DNA from: Tenericutes bacterium HGW-Tenericutes-2
GTDB taxonomy: Bacteria > Bacillota_I > Bacilli_A > Acholeplasmatales > Acholeplasmataceae
DNA: 64,000 nt
Reading direction: 5' to 3'
Assembly: GCA_002839095.1 (NCBI GenBank)
Contig: PGXL01000008.1
Location: 58,643-122,642, forward strand
Shown: piece by piece, positions 37,010 through 46,713 of the stretch
Layout: each line of letters opens with the position of its first letter
Position numbering within the stretch: the first letter of the stretch is position 1
Notes under the pieces: generated by a model
The model's input: only the letters and a program-made list of their open reading frames with translations
What the model was told of the DNA's origin: nothing
The model's database searches: none
Program-made: the position numbers and the translations under genes

Positions 37010-38398
37010 ATGATGAAAACAATAGAAAAATTTTTAAATAGCGGTCTCTATATCTTCTTAATCTTTTCGATCACATTCATTTCGTGGTCGTTTTATAAGG
37101 AAACACCACCACATGTTTTTAATTTATATAATATGATTGGTGTTTTTTTGTTAATTTTAATCAACACCTTTATTCTTTCATTTTATAAAAATACGTTATA
37201 TACGATTCCAATTATTATTGGATTTCAGTTTATTATCAATCAATCCAATATGACATTTGATTCTGTTGGTGAATTAGGATTTCCTATCGTTGCTTTTATC
37301 GTGCTTTTATCAGGACCAATCATTCACTTGATTCGATTTAAACCTAAATTTAAAAGAGGTGTCTTCTTCTTAGGATTTGCGTTAATTGCTGGTGCATATA
37401 TATTATCCTTTATATTCGCACCATTTGAAATAAGTGGTATTGTTGTCTCCTTGATGGGTTTGATTTATTTACTTGGCTACATATTTTATTCAATTACCTT
37501 AAAGGGTAACTTAAACTATTTATTTAAGATTATGCTTTTCGCTAACATTACATTAACGCTTCAAGTCTTCTTCTATATTTATCAAGGCTATCTATTACAT
37601 CCTGAATTAGATATCTATTATAGACTCTTTCAAGGATGGGGAAGAAATCTAGGTTGGGCAAATATTAATGATATGTGCTTTTATATCGCTTTAACATTTC
37701 CTAGCTATCTATATTTCATCTTTAAGAAACCTCAAACCTATTTAACATGGTTTCTCATGCTATTACCTGTAACTGCAGTTATATTATCTAAATCTAGAGG
37801 TGGTGTAATTGGGTTTGCAGTGGTTGTTATTGGTGTTGTTTTATTTTTTGTTCTAAGAGGTAATAAGAAGCATTTAACACACGGTTTAATATTCTTAACT
37901 GTTTCAGTCATTGTCTTTTGGATCAATCGAGCAATTTTTGAAATATGGTATGAGTTTTTCCTAGATTCTCTGGGAGAAAACCTTAATGATTTTTCAAGTA
38001 ATCGTATTCAAATATATAAGGATGGTTGGGAAGTTTTTAAGAGTCATCCAATCTTTGGTGCAGGATGGTTGTCTATTCAAACGCTTTATCCAGGTGAACG
38101 TATGTTTATGTATCACCAAACATTCATTCATGCACTAGCAACCATGGGATTATTTGGACTCGCAGCACTCTTTGTTCACTACTTCCAAATTATTAAATAT
38201 TTCTTTAGAAATGTTAGCTTTGAAAAATATCTATTTATTATCGGATATATCGCATCTCAGGTTCATGGTTTAATTGATAATGTCCAATTTTCAGTACCCT
38301 ATAGTGTTTTAATTGTCTTATTCCTAGTCATCTTTGAAACATCAGAAAAAAAGACAAGCTTTGAGCTCATCAACAATAGATATTTCCTAATTGAATAA
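37010..38398 (+). CDS. O-antigen ligase / Wzy-type polymerase-like membrane protein
   Basis: About 462 residues with 11-12 hydrophobic segments. The O-antigen ligase (PF04932-like) region includes SKSRGGVIGFAVVVIGVVLFF, a periplasm-type loop with LNDFSSNRIQIYKDGWEVFKSHPIFGAGW and HQTFIHALATMGLFGLA. Proteins of this type polymerise or ligate surface polysaccharide. It is isolated on the plus strand, about 4 kb from the cpsC/cpsD/cpsB trio with which it may act. Starts at 37010 and 37013 are both possible; GGGGG precedes them. Confidence 0.8.
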   Translation: MMKTIEKFLNSGLYIFLIFSITFISWSFYKETPPHVFNLYNMIGVFLLILINTFILSFYKNTLYTIPIIIGFQFIINQSNMTFDSVGELGFPIVAFIVLLSGPIIHLIRFKPKFKRGVFFLGFALIAGAYILSFIFAPFEISGIVVSLMGLIYLLGYIFYSITLKGNLNYLFKIMLFANITLTLQVFFYIYQGYLLHPELDIYYRLFQGWGRNLGWANINDMCFYIALTFPSYLYFIFKKPQTYLTWFLMLLPVTAVILSKSRGGVIGFAVVVIGVVLFFVLRGNKKHLTHGLIFLTVSVIVFWINRAIFEIWYEFFLDSLGENLNDFSSNRIQIYKDGWEVFKSHPIFGAGWLSIQTLYPGERMFMYHQTFIHALATMGLFGLAALFVHYFQIIKYFFRNVSFEKYLFIIGYIASQVHGLIDNVQFSVPYSVLIVLFLVIFETSEKKTSFELINNRYFLIE

Positions 38399-38433
38399 AA
38401 AAAAGATGGACGGTGAGATTTCACCGTCCATCT
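38396..38433 (-). terminator. strong terminator shared by ilvE and the Wzy-like gene
   Basis: Stem AGATGGACGGTG/CACCGTCCATCT (12 bp) with a 6-nt loop. The minus strand continues with eight T, so it serves ilvE best; on the plus strand it is followed by CTATTTAT. Confidence 0.92.
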
Positions 38434-38437
38434 CTAT

Positions 38438-39442
38438 TTATAGTATAGTAATCCATCCCTGAGGATCTTCAACATCCCCAAATTGAATACCTGTTAATAA
38501 ATCAAATAACTTTTTCGTATATTCACCAATCACATCATGAGCAGGAAATACATGCTTATGACCATTATGAGTAATTGATCCAATCGGAGTGATGGTTGCT
38601 GCAGTACCGCAGGCACCAGCTTCTATTAAGTGATCAAGCTCATCTATAAATATTTCACCTTCAATCACCTCTAACCCGAGGTGATTTTTTGCTAAATATT
38701 TTAAAGATCGATTGGTAATACTATTTAATATCGAAGGAGACTTTGGAGTGATATACTTCTTATCTTTAGTTATCCCAAAGAAATTCGCTGCCCCTACCTC
38801 TTCAATCTTTGTATGTGTTTTAGGATCTAAAAAGATACAATCTGCAAATCCTTCTTTTCTTGCTTGAACCTGTGCGATTAAGGATGCTGCGTAATTTCCT
38901 CCGACCTTCACATGCCCTGTGCCATTTGGAGCGGCTCTATCATATTTAGAAACTGACATATCTACTGGTCTCACTTCACCTTCAAAATAAGATCCTACAG
39001 GTGAAACAATCACACTAAAGATAAACTCAGGTGCAGGACGTAGTCCTAAATTATTTCCAACACCAATCATAAACGGTCTAATATATAATGCTTCATTATT
39101 ACCATGAGGAGGTATAAAATCTGCATTTGCTAAAACAGTCTTCTTTACCGCTTCTATAAATACATCAACCTCGATAATAGGCATCATCATATAGCTACAA
39201 GACATTTGAAATCTTTCTGCGTTATCTTTAACTCTAAAGAGCTGAATTTTTCCATCTAATCTTCGATATGCCTTTAATCCCTCAAAGCACTCTTGACCAT
39301 AGTGCAGTGATGTAGACATGCCAGATATCGTAAACTGATCGCTCGTTTCTAGCTTACCCTCACCCCATACTCCATCCTTCCATTTTTGGATATAAATCAT
39401 GTTTGTTTTTTGATAAGTAAAACCTTTTGCTTTTGAAATCAT
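38438..39442 (-). CDS. ilvE: branched-chain amino acid aminotransferase
   Basis: PLP fold-type IV transaminase for Leu/Ile/Val and their 2-oxo acids. 334 residues of the type with MSTSLHYGQECFEGLKAYR, ALYIRPF, PLP lysine in GTGHVKVGGNYAAS and the C-terminal EVGAANFFGI and GTAATITPIGSI. AGAGGT precedes ATG. No other ilv or leu biosynthesis gene is in the window, so it may serve amino acid degradation or branched fatty acid precursor supply. A cre-like site just after the predicted start of transcription suggests catabolite repression. Confidence 0.95.
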   Translation of the reverse strand: MISKAKGFTYQKTNMIYIQKWKDGVWGEGKLETSDQFTISGMSTSLHYGQECFEGLKAYRRLDGKIQLFRVKDNAERFQMSCSYMMMPIIEVDVFIEAVKKTVLANADFIPPHGNNEALYIRPFMIGVGNNLGLRPAPEFIFSVIVSPVGSYFEGEVRPVDMSVSKYDRAAPNGTGHVKVGGNYAASLIAQVQARKEGFADCIFLDPKTHTKIEEVGAANFFGITKDKKYITPKSPSILNSITNRSLKYLAKNHLGLEVIEGEIFIDELDHLIEAGACGTAATITPIGSITHNGHKHVFPAHDVIGEYTKKLFDLLTGIQFGDVEDPQGWITIL

Positions 39443-39472
39443 TTTTCAAACCTCTTTCTATATTTATTGTAA

Positions 39473-39487
39473 TGGAAAGCGTTTTCA
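39473..39487 (-). promoter_or_regulatory. cre-like CcpA site in the ilvE leader
   Basis: Minus strand TGAAAACGCTTTCCA matches 13 of 14 positions of TGWAARCGYTWNCW. It lies 11 nt downstream of a TATAAT -10 (39498-39503), a roadblock position. Confidence 0.6.
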
Positions 39488-39567
39488 CACATTAATAATT
39501 ATACATGAAAAAATAAAAGAATGATAGATTTTAATGAATCATTCGATTATAATTTTTTTAGTTTTTG

Positions 39568-40458
39568 TCATTCCTTTAAATCTATTTTTTCTTCGACTTC
39601 AGTGATTCTCATTTTAAGCTTGAAAAAATATAAGGTTTCTTCTCTATCGTAGATAAACATAAAGATTAAAGCAATTAAACCACCATAAATCATCGCAGGT
39701 AAGATAAGCCATATCACAGGTAAATAAGCATCTCCTATGAACCAAGGATTGGTTCTAAAGGCCATTGGAACAAATACACCCAGAATAACTCCTAATCCAC
39801 CTAAATCTCCTCTAACACCAAAGATAAAGGATGGGTTTCTATATCTTGGATCGAAAAACTCATTTTTAGGTATCCATCCCAATAAAGTAAACACCAATTC
39901 ATTAATAAATATAATAACTAAAATCGTTACTAACATAAAGGGTGCACGATATGCACGCTTTATGGATAATGTATGCATTCCGAAATGCATCATCAAGAAT
40001 GGAATCATAAAGATAAATAAATGAGAAATATAAAATCTTATGTTTTCAAACATAAATGCAGGTCTTGCTTCAGTAAAGAATTCCCTACCATTAAAATAGA
40101 GTGACATGACATCGACTGGATAAATAAACGCGATAATACCACTAGCCATACCTACTAAAACCATATAGTCTCTTAATGTTTTATTTTTAGCAAAATATAA
40201 AAATGGATAAAGTAGTGCTGATACAGCACATACATTTTCAAACGAAACTTTTGTAAAAACATAATCTACTGTTGTGTAGGGGTATATAAATATTTTAAGT
40301 ATATGGATCATTAAATTGAAGATTATCATACCGAAAATAAACCAATATCTATACTTGGTTGTTTTATTTTTTAAAAATCTCACAAAAAGAATCGTTATTA
40401 AGATTCCTAAAGCTATGTAAATGAAATAATATAGATTTCCAAATTGTACGGTAGCCAT
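39568..40458 (-). CDS. YwaF-like multi-pass membrane protein
   Basis: About 296 residues, seven or eight hydrophobic segments. General layout resembles the YwaF/TIGR02206 group: an early conserved helix pair, VCAVSALLYPFLYF, and a His-rich IRFYISHLFIFMIPFLMMHFG segment, with a charged helical C-terminus (FKLKMRITEVEEKIDL). Function unknown. GGAG lies 6 nt before ATG 40458; a TTG start 12 nt upstream overlaps the ribosome binding site and is rejected. Confidence 0.65.
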   Translation of the reverse strand: MATVQFGNLYYFIYIALGILITILFVRFLKNKTTKYRYWFIFGMIIFNLMIHILKIFIYPYTTVDYVFTKVSFENVCAVSALLYPFLYFAKNKTLRDYMVLVGMASGIIAFIYPVDVMSLYFNGREFFTEARPAFMFENIRFYISHLFIFMIPFLMMHFGMHTLSIKRAYRAPFMLVTILVIIFINELVFTLLGWIPKNEFFDPRYRNPSFIFGVRGDLGGLGVILGVFVPMAFRTNPWFIGDAYLPVIWLILPAMIYGGLIALIFMFIYDREETLYFFKLKMRITEVEEKIDLKE

Positions 40459-40529
40459 TTTTAACTCCAAATATACATCATATGGATATTATATCATACA
40501 AAGTATGACTTTGAATATGCTTGAACATA

Positions 40530-42602
40530 TCATTTCTTTAAAACTTTTTTAATAAATACCTCAACTATATTGGGATCAAATTGTTTTTCTTTACCAGCTC
40601 TTAGCTCTTTTATAGCATCCTCAGTTGATAATGCCTTTCGATAGGTTCTATCCTGAGTCATGGCATCAAATGCATCAGCAACCGCTACTACTCTAGCTTC
40701 TAGGGGTATATAAGTACCAACGATCCCTCTAGGATAACCACTACCATCATATCTTTCATGATGGGATAAAACGATATTTGCAATATCTCTGTATTCTTCT
40801 ACTGCATTTAAAATCATATACCCTGTTCTAGGGTGCTCTTTAATAATTTCCCATTCCTCAGGATTTAAATCATCAGCCTTATTTAAGATGTTAGAATCGA
40901 TATTGATCTTTCCAATATCGTGAAGTAATCCAGAAAGCTTTACCTTTTCCTCAAAGGTTTTGCCTAAATTCATCGATTTAGCAATATGAAAACTCATCGA
41001 TGCAACTCGCTTTGAATGATTTAATTCACGGTTACTCTTTTCAAAGAGTGCAGCCATAATAACATCCACTGTTTTTTGAGAGACAGATGATCCTTCATAT
41101 ATCTTTTGACTGAATAGCATTTTTTCAGCATTTTTAAATACAACCTGAAAAGGTTTATCTAGACTTTCCATATCCGCGTATCCGAAGGATACCTGAACAT
41201 CAAAATCAAAAGGTTGTTTTTCCATATCCTTAGTGATAAAATCTATTAACTCTTCTGCATCATTCATATTCGCATTCTTTATGAAGAATCCGAATTCATC
41301 GCCACCAACACGGTAAACCTTCATCTTATCTTTCATATGAGATTTGATGGTGGATGCGACATAGGAGATGATTTTATCTCCTGTTTCGAATCCAAAGGAC
41401 TCATTGTAGACTCGAATACCGTTAATATCTGCTAAAACAAAATAGATGGGTAGATCAGATTCCTGAAAGCTTAAAACATCTTCGTCAAATGAACTTCTAT
41501 TATAGGTATCTGTTAAATAATCTTTTTTTAGAAGCGTCTTTAGTTCTTCTTCCTTTTGAATGCTTTCTCTTCTGTCTTCAATTAAGATAATTCCACCACT
41601 GATCTTTTTCTTTTCATATAATGGAACGAAGTCGACAACTACAGGTATTGATTGGTCAGAAAAAGGATTAAACAACGTTCCCCTATTACGGTTAGCTATA
41701 CCCTTTTTTGATTCCTCATAGACTTTAAGTAAATGGGGACCAAATAGCGATTTAATATTCATTTCCTCAATCAATTCTTTTTTGATACCAATCATTTGAA
41801 TAAACTTATTGTTATAAACAACAAGTCTACCGTTAATATCATATTGAATCATGCCAAGTGGACTATTCATAAACACAGCCAAAAATCTTTCATGGTAGGA
41901 TTCAGCCTTTTCTTCACTTTCCATCCATTTGGTGATATCGGTATCAATTCCCTGATACCCTATATACTTTCCGTTTTCATCGTACTTTGGAGCACCGGAT
42001 GTTAATAACCAAATTGTTTTACCATTACTATTTATGTTTTTATTAATTACATTACCAAACGATTCGTGCTTTTCAAATGTTTCAAAGGCAGCCTTTTTAA
42101 TCACCTTCTTAATATCTTCATGAAACAAATCGTAAAAATACTTTTTATGAATCAATTCATTTGGAAGATATCCCAAAATAGGGGTAACATACTCATCGAC
42201 ATAGGTATACTGACCATCTGTATCAATTTCCCATAAAAAAGAAAGGTTATGCAAGCTAAAGCCCTCATATTTTTTTTGATCAGGTTGTTCGATATAGTTT
42301 ATATTTTGTTTAGTCTCATCATAAAGATAAACAAAAAGATGTCGCTTAAGATCGACAAATGAAATTCTGATGGTTTGTTTTTCTAGGTTTAAGAATCTTT
42401 TTAGGACATTTTTTTCATAAAGGCTAAGTAAAAAACTCAAGAATGGGTTTGGCTCTTTGGTTAAATCATAATTTGTTGAATATCTGATAGCAACTAAGTC
42501 AAACATTAAATTCTTGGTGATCCATACCTTCTTCGTTTTATCATAAACACCATAGCCGAAGTCTGCATGACTAAGTAGGTCATTTAAAACTGTGGGATCC
42601 AT
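40530..42602 (-). CDS. PAS-GGDEF-HD-GYP signalling protein
   Basis: 690 residues. An N-terminal region of unknown type (about 1-100) is followed by two PAS domains (about 105-230 with LWEIDTDGQYTYVDEYVTPILG, and 235-350 with FMNSPLGMIQYDINGRLVVYNN), a GGDEF domain with intact VGGDEF, and a C-terminal HD-GYP domain with LLHDIGKINI, HPRTGYMIL and HHERYDGSGYPRG. It could both make and hydrolyse c-di-GMP, or use GGDEF as a GTP sensor. There is no membrane segment, so it is a cytoplasmic sensor. GGAG precedes the ATG. It lies downstream of cpsCDB, separated by a terminator. Confidence 0.95.
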   Translation of the reverse strand: MDPTVLNDLLSHADFGYGVYDKTKKVWITKNLMFDLVAIRYSTNYDLTKEPNPFLSFLLSLYEKNVLKRFLNLEKQTIRISFVDLKRHLFVYLYDETKQNINYIEQPDQKKYEGFSLHNLSFLWEIDTDGQYTYVDEYVTPILGYLPNELIHKKYFYDLFHEDIKKVIKKAAFETFEKHESFGNVINKNINSNGKTIWLLTSGAPKYDENGKYIGYQGIDTDITKWMESEEKAESYHERFLAVFMNSPLGMIQYDINGRLVVYNNKFIQMIGIKKELIEEMNIKSLFGPHLLKVYEESKKGIANRNRGTLFNPFSDQSIPVVVDFVPLYEKKKISGGIILIEDRRESIQKEEELKTLLKKDYLTDTYNRSSFDEDVLSFQESDLPIYFVLADINGIRVYNESFGFETGDKIISYVASTIKSHMKDKMKVYRVGGDEFGFFIKNANMNDAEELIDFITKDMEKQPFDFDVQVSFGYADMESLDKPFQVVFKNAEKMLFSQKIYEGSSVSQKTVDVIMAALFEKSNRELNHSKRVASMSFHIAKSMNLGKTFEEKVKLSGLLHDIGKINIDSNILNKADDLNPEEWEIIKEHPRTGYMILNAVEEYRDIANIVLSHHERYDGSGYPRGIVGTYIPLEARVVAVADAFDAMTQDRTYRKALSTEDAIKELRAGKEKQFDPNIVEVFIKKVLKK

Positions 42603-42663
42603 ATAGATTCTCCTTCGACCTTATTTTACTATAAGTTACATTTGTATTTATGATTATTGCACT

Positions 42664-42687
42664 AAAAAAGACACCCGAGGATGTCTT
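42664..42687 (-). terminator. terminator of the cpsC-cpsD-cpsB operon
   Basis: Stem AAGACATCC/GGGTGTCTT on the minus strand followed by TTTTAG, overlapping the cpsB stop. Confidence 0.8.
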
Positions 42688-43378
42688 ATTTCGTAAGTAT
42701 TTGTTTTGCATTACTATAAAATAGCTTTTCTAAATATTCCTTGGATAAATGCTTTTCAAGGTAATTATAGGTTTCCTTCAGATTAGGTAAGCGAATATCC
42801 ATATTATGTGCATCTGATGCTACAAAGTCAGCTAATTCTGCTTTTAGAATTTTCATTACCGATTTCTTATTGACCTTTTTATCTATGCCCATAATGGAAT
42901 TTCCATTAACCTGAAGCATAGCACCAGAATTTTTAATTCTTATATAATCATCAAATGTTAAATAGCTATATCTTTCTATATGTGCAACAATCGGGATGAA
43001 ACCTTGTCTAGATAAATCATAGACAATATCTTCAATCGGTGTTTCAACTGACATTGAAAACTCGATTAAGATATATTTAGATCCAGCAAGAGATATCATT
43101 GAATAATCTGGAGATAGATGAGACCTATAAAGAATTTCAGCTCCTAAATATAAATTGATATTTAGGTTCTCTTTTTTTACTGCATCTAGCAATTCATTAA
43201 AGACTTCAATTAGTTTTTCAGGTTCAATCCTAGAGACATGAGATTGCACATGGGGTGTAAGAATCACAGATTCTACACCATCAGCAATCTCTTTTTTAAT
43301 CATTTCAAGCGAAAACTCTATACTTTTTGACCCATCATCTACATTAGGTAAGATGTGGTTATGTATATCAATCATCAT
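42686..43378 (-). CDS. CpsB/YwqE-type PHP-domain tyrosine phosphatase
   Basis: Manganese-dependent phosphatase that removes phosphate from the partner tyrosine kinase. 230 residues of PHP fold: MIDIHNHILPNVDDGSKS with the metal-binding His pair, TPHV, AEILY, PIVAHIERY and SDAHNM. It is the third gene of the trio; its start overlaps the kinase stop by 1 nt. Known to control exopolysaccharide chain synthesis in Firmicutes. Confidence 0.93.
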   Translation of the reverse strand: MMIDIHNHILPNVDDGSKSIEFSLEMIKKEIADGVESVILTPHVQSHVSRIEPEKLIEVFNELLDAVKKENLNINLYLGAEILYRSHLSPDYSMISLAGSKYILIEFSMSVETPIEDIVYDLSRQGFIPIVAHIERYSYLTFDDYIRIKNSGAMLQVNGNSIMGIDKKVNKKSVMKILKAELADFVASDAHNMDIRLPNLKETYNYLEKHLSKEYLEKLFYSNAKQILTK

Positions 43379-44103
43379 TACTCGTCTTCATACTTATAGC
43401 TATAATCATAGCCATAACCATATTCTCCACTCTTTAAACTAACCTGAGTTAGAACGGTACCAATGATATGCACATTACTTTCCTTAAGAGTTTGAATAGC
43501 TTCTCTGACTAAAGTCTTTTTTGCATTGTTTTGTGCGACTACAAAGATAACACCATCTGCGTGCTTAGCAATATATAATGCATCGGATACTGCGAGCACA
43601 GGAGGAGCATCAAGTAAAACATAGTCATAGGTTTCTCTTAGCTTCAAAATCAAATCCTTTAATTTTTCAGCCTCTAAAACATTAATTACAGCTGTTGTTT
43701 TTTCACCAGTGACGATATAATCAATGCCAAATTCCTCAGAATGCTTAATCAACTTTTCATAGGATACTTTGCCTGATAGATAATCAGTCAAACCATCTTT
43801 ATTCGCTGAATTAAAAACACGATGTCCCTTTGGTTTTCTTAAATCGAGGTCTAACAAAATAATCTTTTGGTTCTTTTGTCCCATTAAGTAAGCTAAATTA
43901 GATACGAATGTTGATTTACCCTCAGATGCTAATGTTGAAGTAAACTCAATAACTTTAATCTTTTTATCGATATTTGCATAATCTAAATTAACCAATACCT
44001 TTTGAAAGGATTCTGTTGTAAAGGATAGTGGTTGTTCCTTGGTTACAAGGTAGTCATAGCGTTCATTACGCTCAGGAGCGAATATGTTCTTCTTTTTACT
44101 CAT
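43378..44103 (-). CDS. CpsD/YwqD-type bacterial tyrosine kinase
   Basis: BY-kinase of capsule or exopolysaccharide synthesis, 241 residues. Walker A ASEGKSTFVSNLAY, Walker A' IILLDLDLRKPKGHR and Walker B YVLLDAPPV are intact. The C-terminus has a tyrosine cluster, YGYGYDYSYKYEDE, the autophosphorylation site. It needs the membrane adaptor encoded just upstream (8-nt overlap). Cytoplasmic. Confidence 0.95.
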   Translation of the reverse strand: MSKKKNIFAPERNERYDYLVTKEQPLSFTTESFQKVLVNLDYANIDKKIKVIEFTSTLASEGKSTFVSNLAYLMGQKNQKIILLDLDLRKPKGHRVFNSANKDGLTDYLSGKVSYEKLIKHSEEFGIDYIVTGEKTTAVINVLEAEKLKDLILKLRETYDYVLLDAPPVLAVSDALYIAKHADGVIFVVAQNNAKKTLVREAIQTLKESNVHIIGTVLTQVSLKSGEYGYGYDYSYKYEDE

Positions 44104-44806
44104 GTTTTTGCTCCTTTATTTCAAATTCTGGTATCACACCTAAAACCTGAATACCAAATGCAGTTTCTAATTGTTCTTTCGTTCTAAAGGTGTTATTAAA
44201 CATTTCTTGAAGGAATGCGAAACCAACACCAACAATTCCACCTAAAATTAATCCAATAACTACATATAATATCTTATTTGGTGAATCATATACTCCGTTA
44301 TTTGCTGTACTTGTGCGAATGATATTGTCCTCAAGGATAGCTACATTATCATTAGCAAAAGCTATTGCAGAATCAATCACTGCATTGACAATCTCTTTAG
44401 ACTCCTCAGGATTTCCTGATAAGTAGCTCACATTAATGAAATAACTTGTGGTTGAAGAACTAACAGTTAAGTTACTTTTTAGTTGAGCTGCAGTAATATC
44501 TAAATCTAGGTCTTCAATCACTTTATCTAATACAACAGGCATTGAGATTAAATCTGCTGCAGTAGCCATCAAACGTTGTGCATTGACTAAGTCAAATGAG
44601 TTTCCAGAAGTTCCTTCTACTTGGACTTGGACCATCACATAAGCATTTGATTTATAAGTTGGATCAGCAACTGCAAAGGCATAAAATGCTGCAACTGCTC
44701 CAAACAGTAAGGTTAAAACCGTAATTAATAGCAAGTGACTTCTTAATATTTTAAATAAGTCAACTAAGCTAATCTCATTGGTCTGTTCTAGTTGTTCATT
44801 GTTCAT
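44096..44806 (-). CDS. CpsC/YwqC-type chain-length regulator and kinase adaptor
   Basis: 236 residues of the Wzz family: N-terminal EISLVDLFKILRSHLLLI and a membrane helix (about 28-50), an external domain, then a second helix (about 185-207, VVIGLILGGIVGVGFAF) and a short cytoplasmic tail that activates the BY-kinase. First gene of cpsC-cpsD-cpsB. A TATAAT box lies about 30 nt before the GGAGG ribosome binding site. No glycosyltransferase genes adjoin, which is unusual. Confidence 0.93.
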   Translation of the reverse strand: MNNEQLEQTNEISLVDLFKILRSHLLLITVLTLLFGAVAAFYAFAVADPTYKSNAYVMVQVQVEGTSGNSFDLVNAQRLMATAADLISMPVVLDKVIEDLDLDITAAQLKSNLTVSSSTTSYFINVSYLSGNPEESKEIVNAVIDSAIAFANDNVAILEDNIIRTSTANNGVYDSPNKILYVVIGLILGGIVGVGFAFLQEMFNNTFRTKEQLETAFGIQVLGVIPEFEIKEQKHE

Positions 44807-44890
44807 ATGTTTCCTCCATAATTAATTCCCTTATTATTGTTTATTATATCATACAGTCTTACATAAGTAAGATAAAAGAATCAAATTGAA

Positions 44891-46636
44891 TTAAATCTGA
44901 AATAATTCAATGACTTCATCAATATCTTTCTTGACTTGTTCTAATGAATCAATCCAAAAATCCTTCTTGGTAACATCAATATGCATTGATGAAGCACAAG
45001 CTTCAACCGACGTTTTTGTTGTTAATTCGAGTAGGTCATCATAGGATGCTAAGAAAGATTTTGGATTCTTTAGGTACTGAGCGTATAAGCCCTTACCAAA
45101 GAGTAGTCCAAATGCATATGGGAAGTTATAGAAGTTTAATCCTGCACTATAATAGTGACCCTTCACTAACCACATATAAGGATGGAGTTGATTGTGGTCA
45201 AGTCCATTTAAATAGGCTTCCTTTTGAGCTGAAACCATCATTTCCTTCATCTCATGCTTAGATACTGGACCTTGAGTTTTAGCAAAAAGATTGGTCTCAA
45301 ATATAAATCTTGACATGATATCGACAATGACTTGAGTATCACCTTGAAGTGAATTTTCTAGAACTGATAATCTTTCCTTAGGGTTCGTAATTTGAGCAAG
45401 CAAATGATTATTTACAATCGTCTCGCAAAAGATCGATGCAGTTTCTGCTAAAGGCATTGGATAGCTCCAATGTAGAGGTGAGTTTTTAGAAATTACTTCT
45501 CCGTGGTATCCATGACCTAATTCATGAGCAAGTGTTAAGACATCAGATAGAGATCCTGTAAAGTTTGTCATAATACGAGATTGTTTCATTTGAGGTTGGT
45601 TAGAGCAGAATGCTCCTCCACGTTTTCCCTTTTTAGGGTAAACGTCAATCCATTCTTTATCAAAGGCTTTCTTAGCGAAATCTCCTAAGCGCTTAGAATA
45701 ACCATAGAATGCTTCTTTGACTAATTCTTGAGCTTCCTCATAGGTGTAAGTCTTATCAAGCTTACCAACTGGTGCGAATAGATCATAAAATGGAAGACTT
45801 GTAGAATGTCCTAGATATTTAGCCTTTGCTTGAAGATACTTTTCAAAATGAGGACGGTAATCCATCATGGCTGACATCATCGCTTCCAATGTTTCTTTAG
45901 TCATCTTCGATTGATCTAAAGTTTTTTCTAGAGCAGATGAATAGCCACGTAATTCATTCATTACAGTAACTTCACGTTTAATATTAGAAAGTGCTAACGC
46001 AACTTGATCTTCAATTTGAGAAAAGCTCTTAATTTCAGCTTCAAACGCATCTTTTCTAATAGATGAATCATTTTCATAGGCAAGATTTCTAACCTCAGAT
46101 AAGGTGATTTCCTTACCTCTATATTGAACTGGTAGGTTAGCTGTAGTTAGGCTATGAAGATTAGACCATCCACCAGATGCAAGCTCACGAAGCTTCGCAT
46201 ATAAAATTTCTTCTTTTTCTGATAAAAGGTGCTTCGCTTCCTTTTGTTCAAGTTCAAGATTGAATAGGTATTTATTAATTAATTCTGATTTTTTAGCTAA
46301 TTCATTTAAATCGACAGTTGTCAAATATCTTGTAAAAAGGACATCCTCAGCTGTAGATTTTCTTGATATACGTTGAATTTTAGACATGTAAAGTGGAGCT
46401 TCAGCGTTTGTAACATCCGTAGACATGATTAACATCGCGTAAGATCCCATTGTTCTAGCAAGAATATGCATATCTTCATGAAACTTTATATATCCTTCGA
46501 TATATTTCACAGGCTCTGGGTTCTCTTGTTTGATATGAGTAATATATAAATCGGTCATTTCCTCAAACTTTTTTAAATCGTTGTTATACTTTTCGTTAAA
46601 CCCTGAATAAAAATCATTTAAATCCCAATTTTTCAT
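44891..46636 (-). CDS. pepF: oligoendopeptidase F (M3 family)
   Basis: Cytoplasmic zinc metallopeptidase that cuts peptides of roughly 7-17 residues. 581 residues, family length. Zinc motif TLAHELGHGYHG (HExxH) with the downstream Glu in LAETASIFCET. The C-terminal KGHYYSAGLNFYNFPYAFG region is typical. Could recycle imported peptides or signal peptides. Separate unit between glnA and cpsC. Confidence 0.95.
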   Translation of the reverse strand: MKNWDLNDFYSGFNEKYNNDLKKFEEMTDLYITHIKQENPEPVKYIEGYIKFHEDMHILARTMGSYAMLIMSTDVTNAEAPLYMSKIQRISRKSTAEDVLFTRYLTTVDLNELAKKSELINKYLFNLELEQKEAKHLLSEKEEILYAKLRELASGGWSNLHSLTTANLPVQYRGKEITLSEVRNLAYENDSSIRKDAFEAEIKSFSQIEDQVALALSNIKREVTVMNELRGYSSALEKTLDQSKMTKETLEAMMSAMMDYRPHFEKYLQAKAKYLGHSTSLPFYDLFAPVGKLDKTYTYEEAQELVKEAFYGYSKRLGDFAKKAFDKEWIDVYPKKGKRGGAFCSNQPQMKQSRIMTNFTGSLSDVLTLAHELGHGYHGEVISKNSPLHWSYPMPLAETASIFCETIVNNHLLAQITNPKERLSVLENSLQGDTQVIVDIMSRFIFETNLFAKTQGPVSKHEMKEMMVSAQKEAYLNGLDHNQLHPYMWLVKGHYYSAGLNFYNFPYAFGLLFGKGLYAQYLKNPKSFLASYDDLLELTTKTSVEACASSMHIDVTKKDFWIDSLEQVKKDIDEVIELFQI

Positions 46637-46682
46637 ATATGTAATCCCTTCTATTTATATTAGTTTTATTATAACACTGCAT

Positions 46683-46707
46683 AAAAAAAACGCCTATAAA
46701 AAGGCGT
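46683..46707 (-). terminator. Rho-independent terminator of glnA
   Basis: Stem ACGCCT-ttttat-AGGCGT followed by seven T on the minus strand. Confidence 0.9.
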
Positions 46708-46713
46708 AATATG

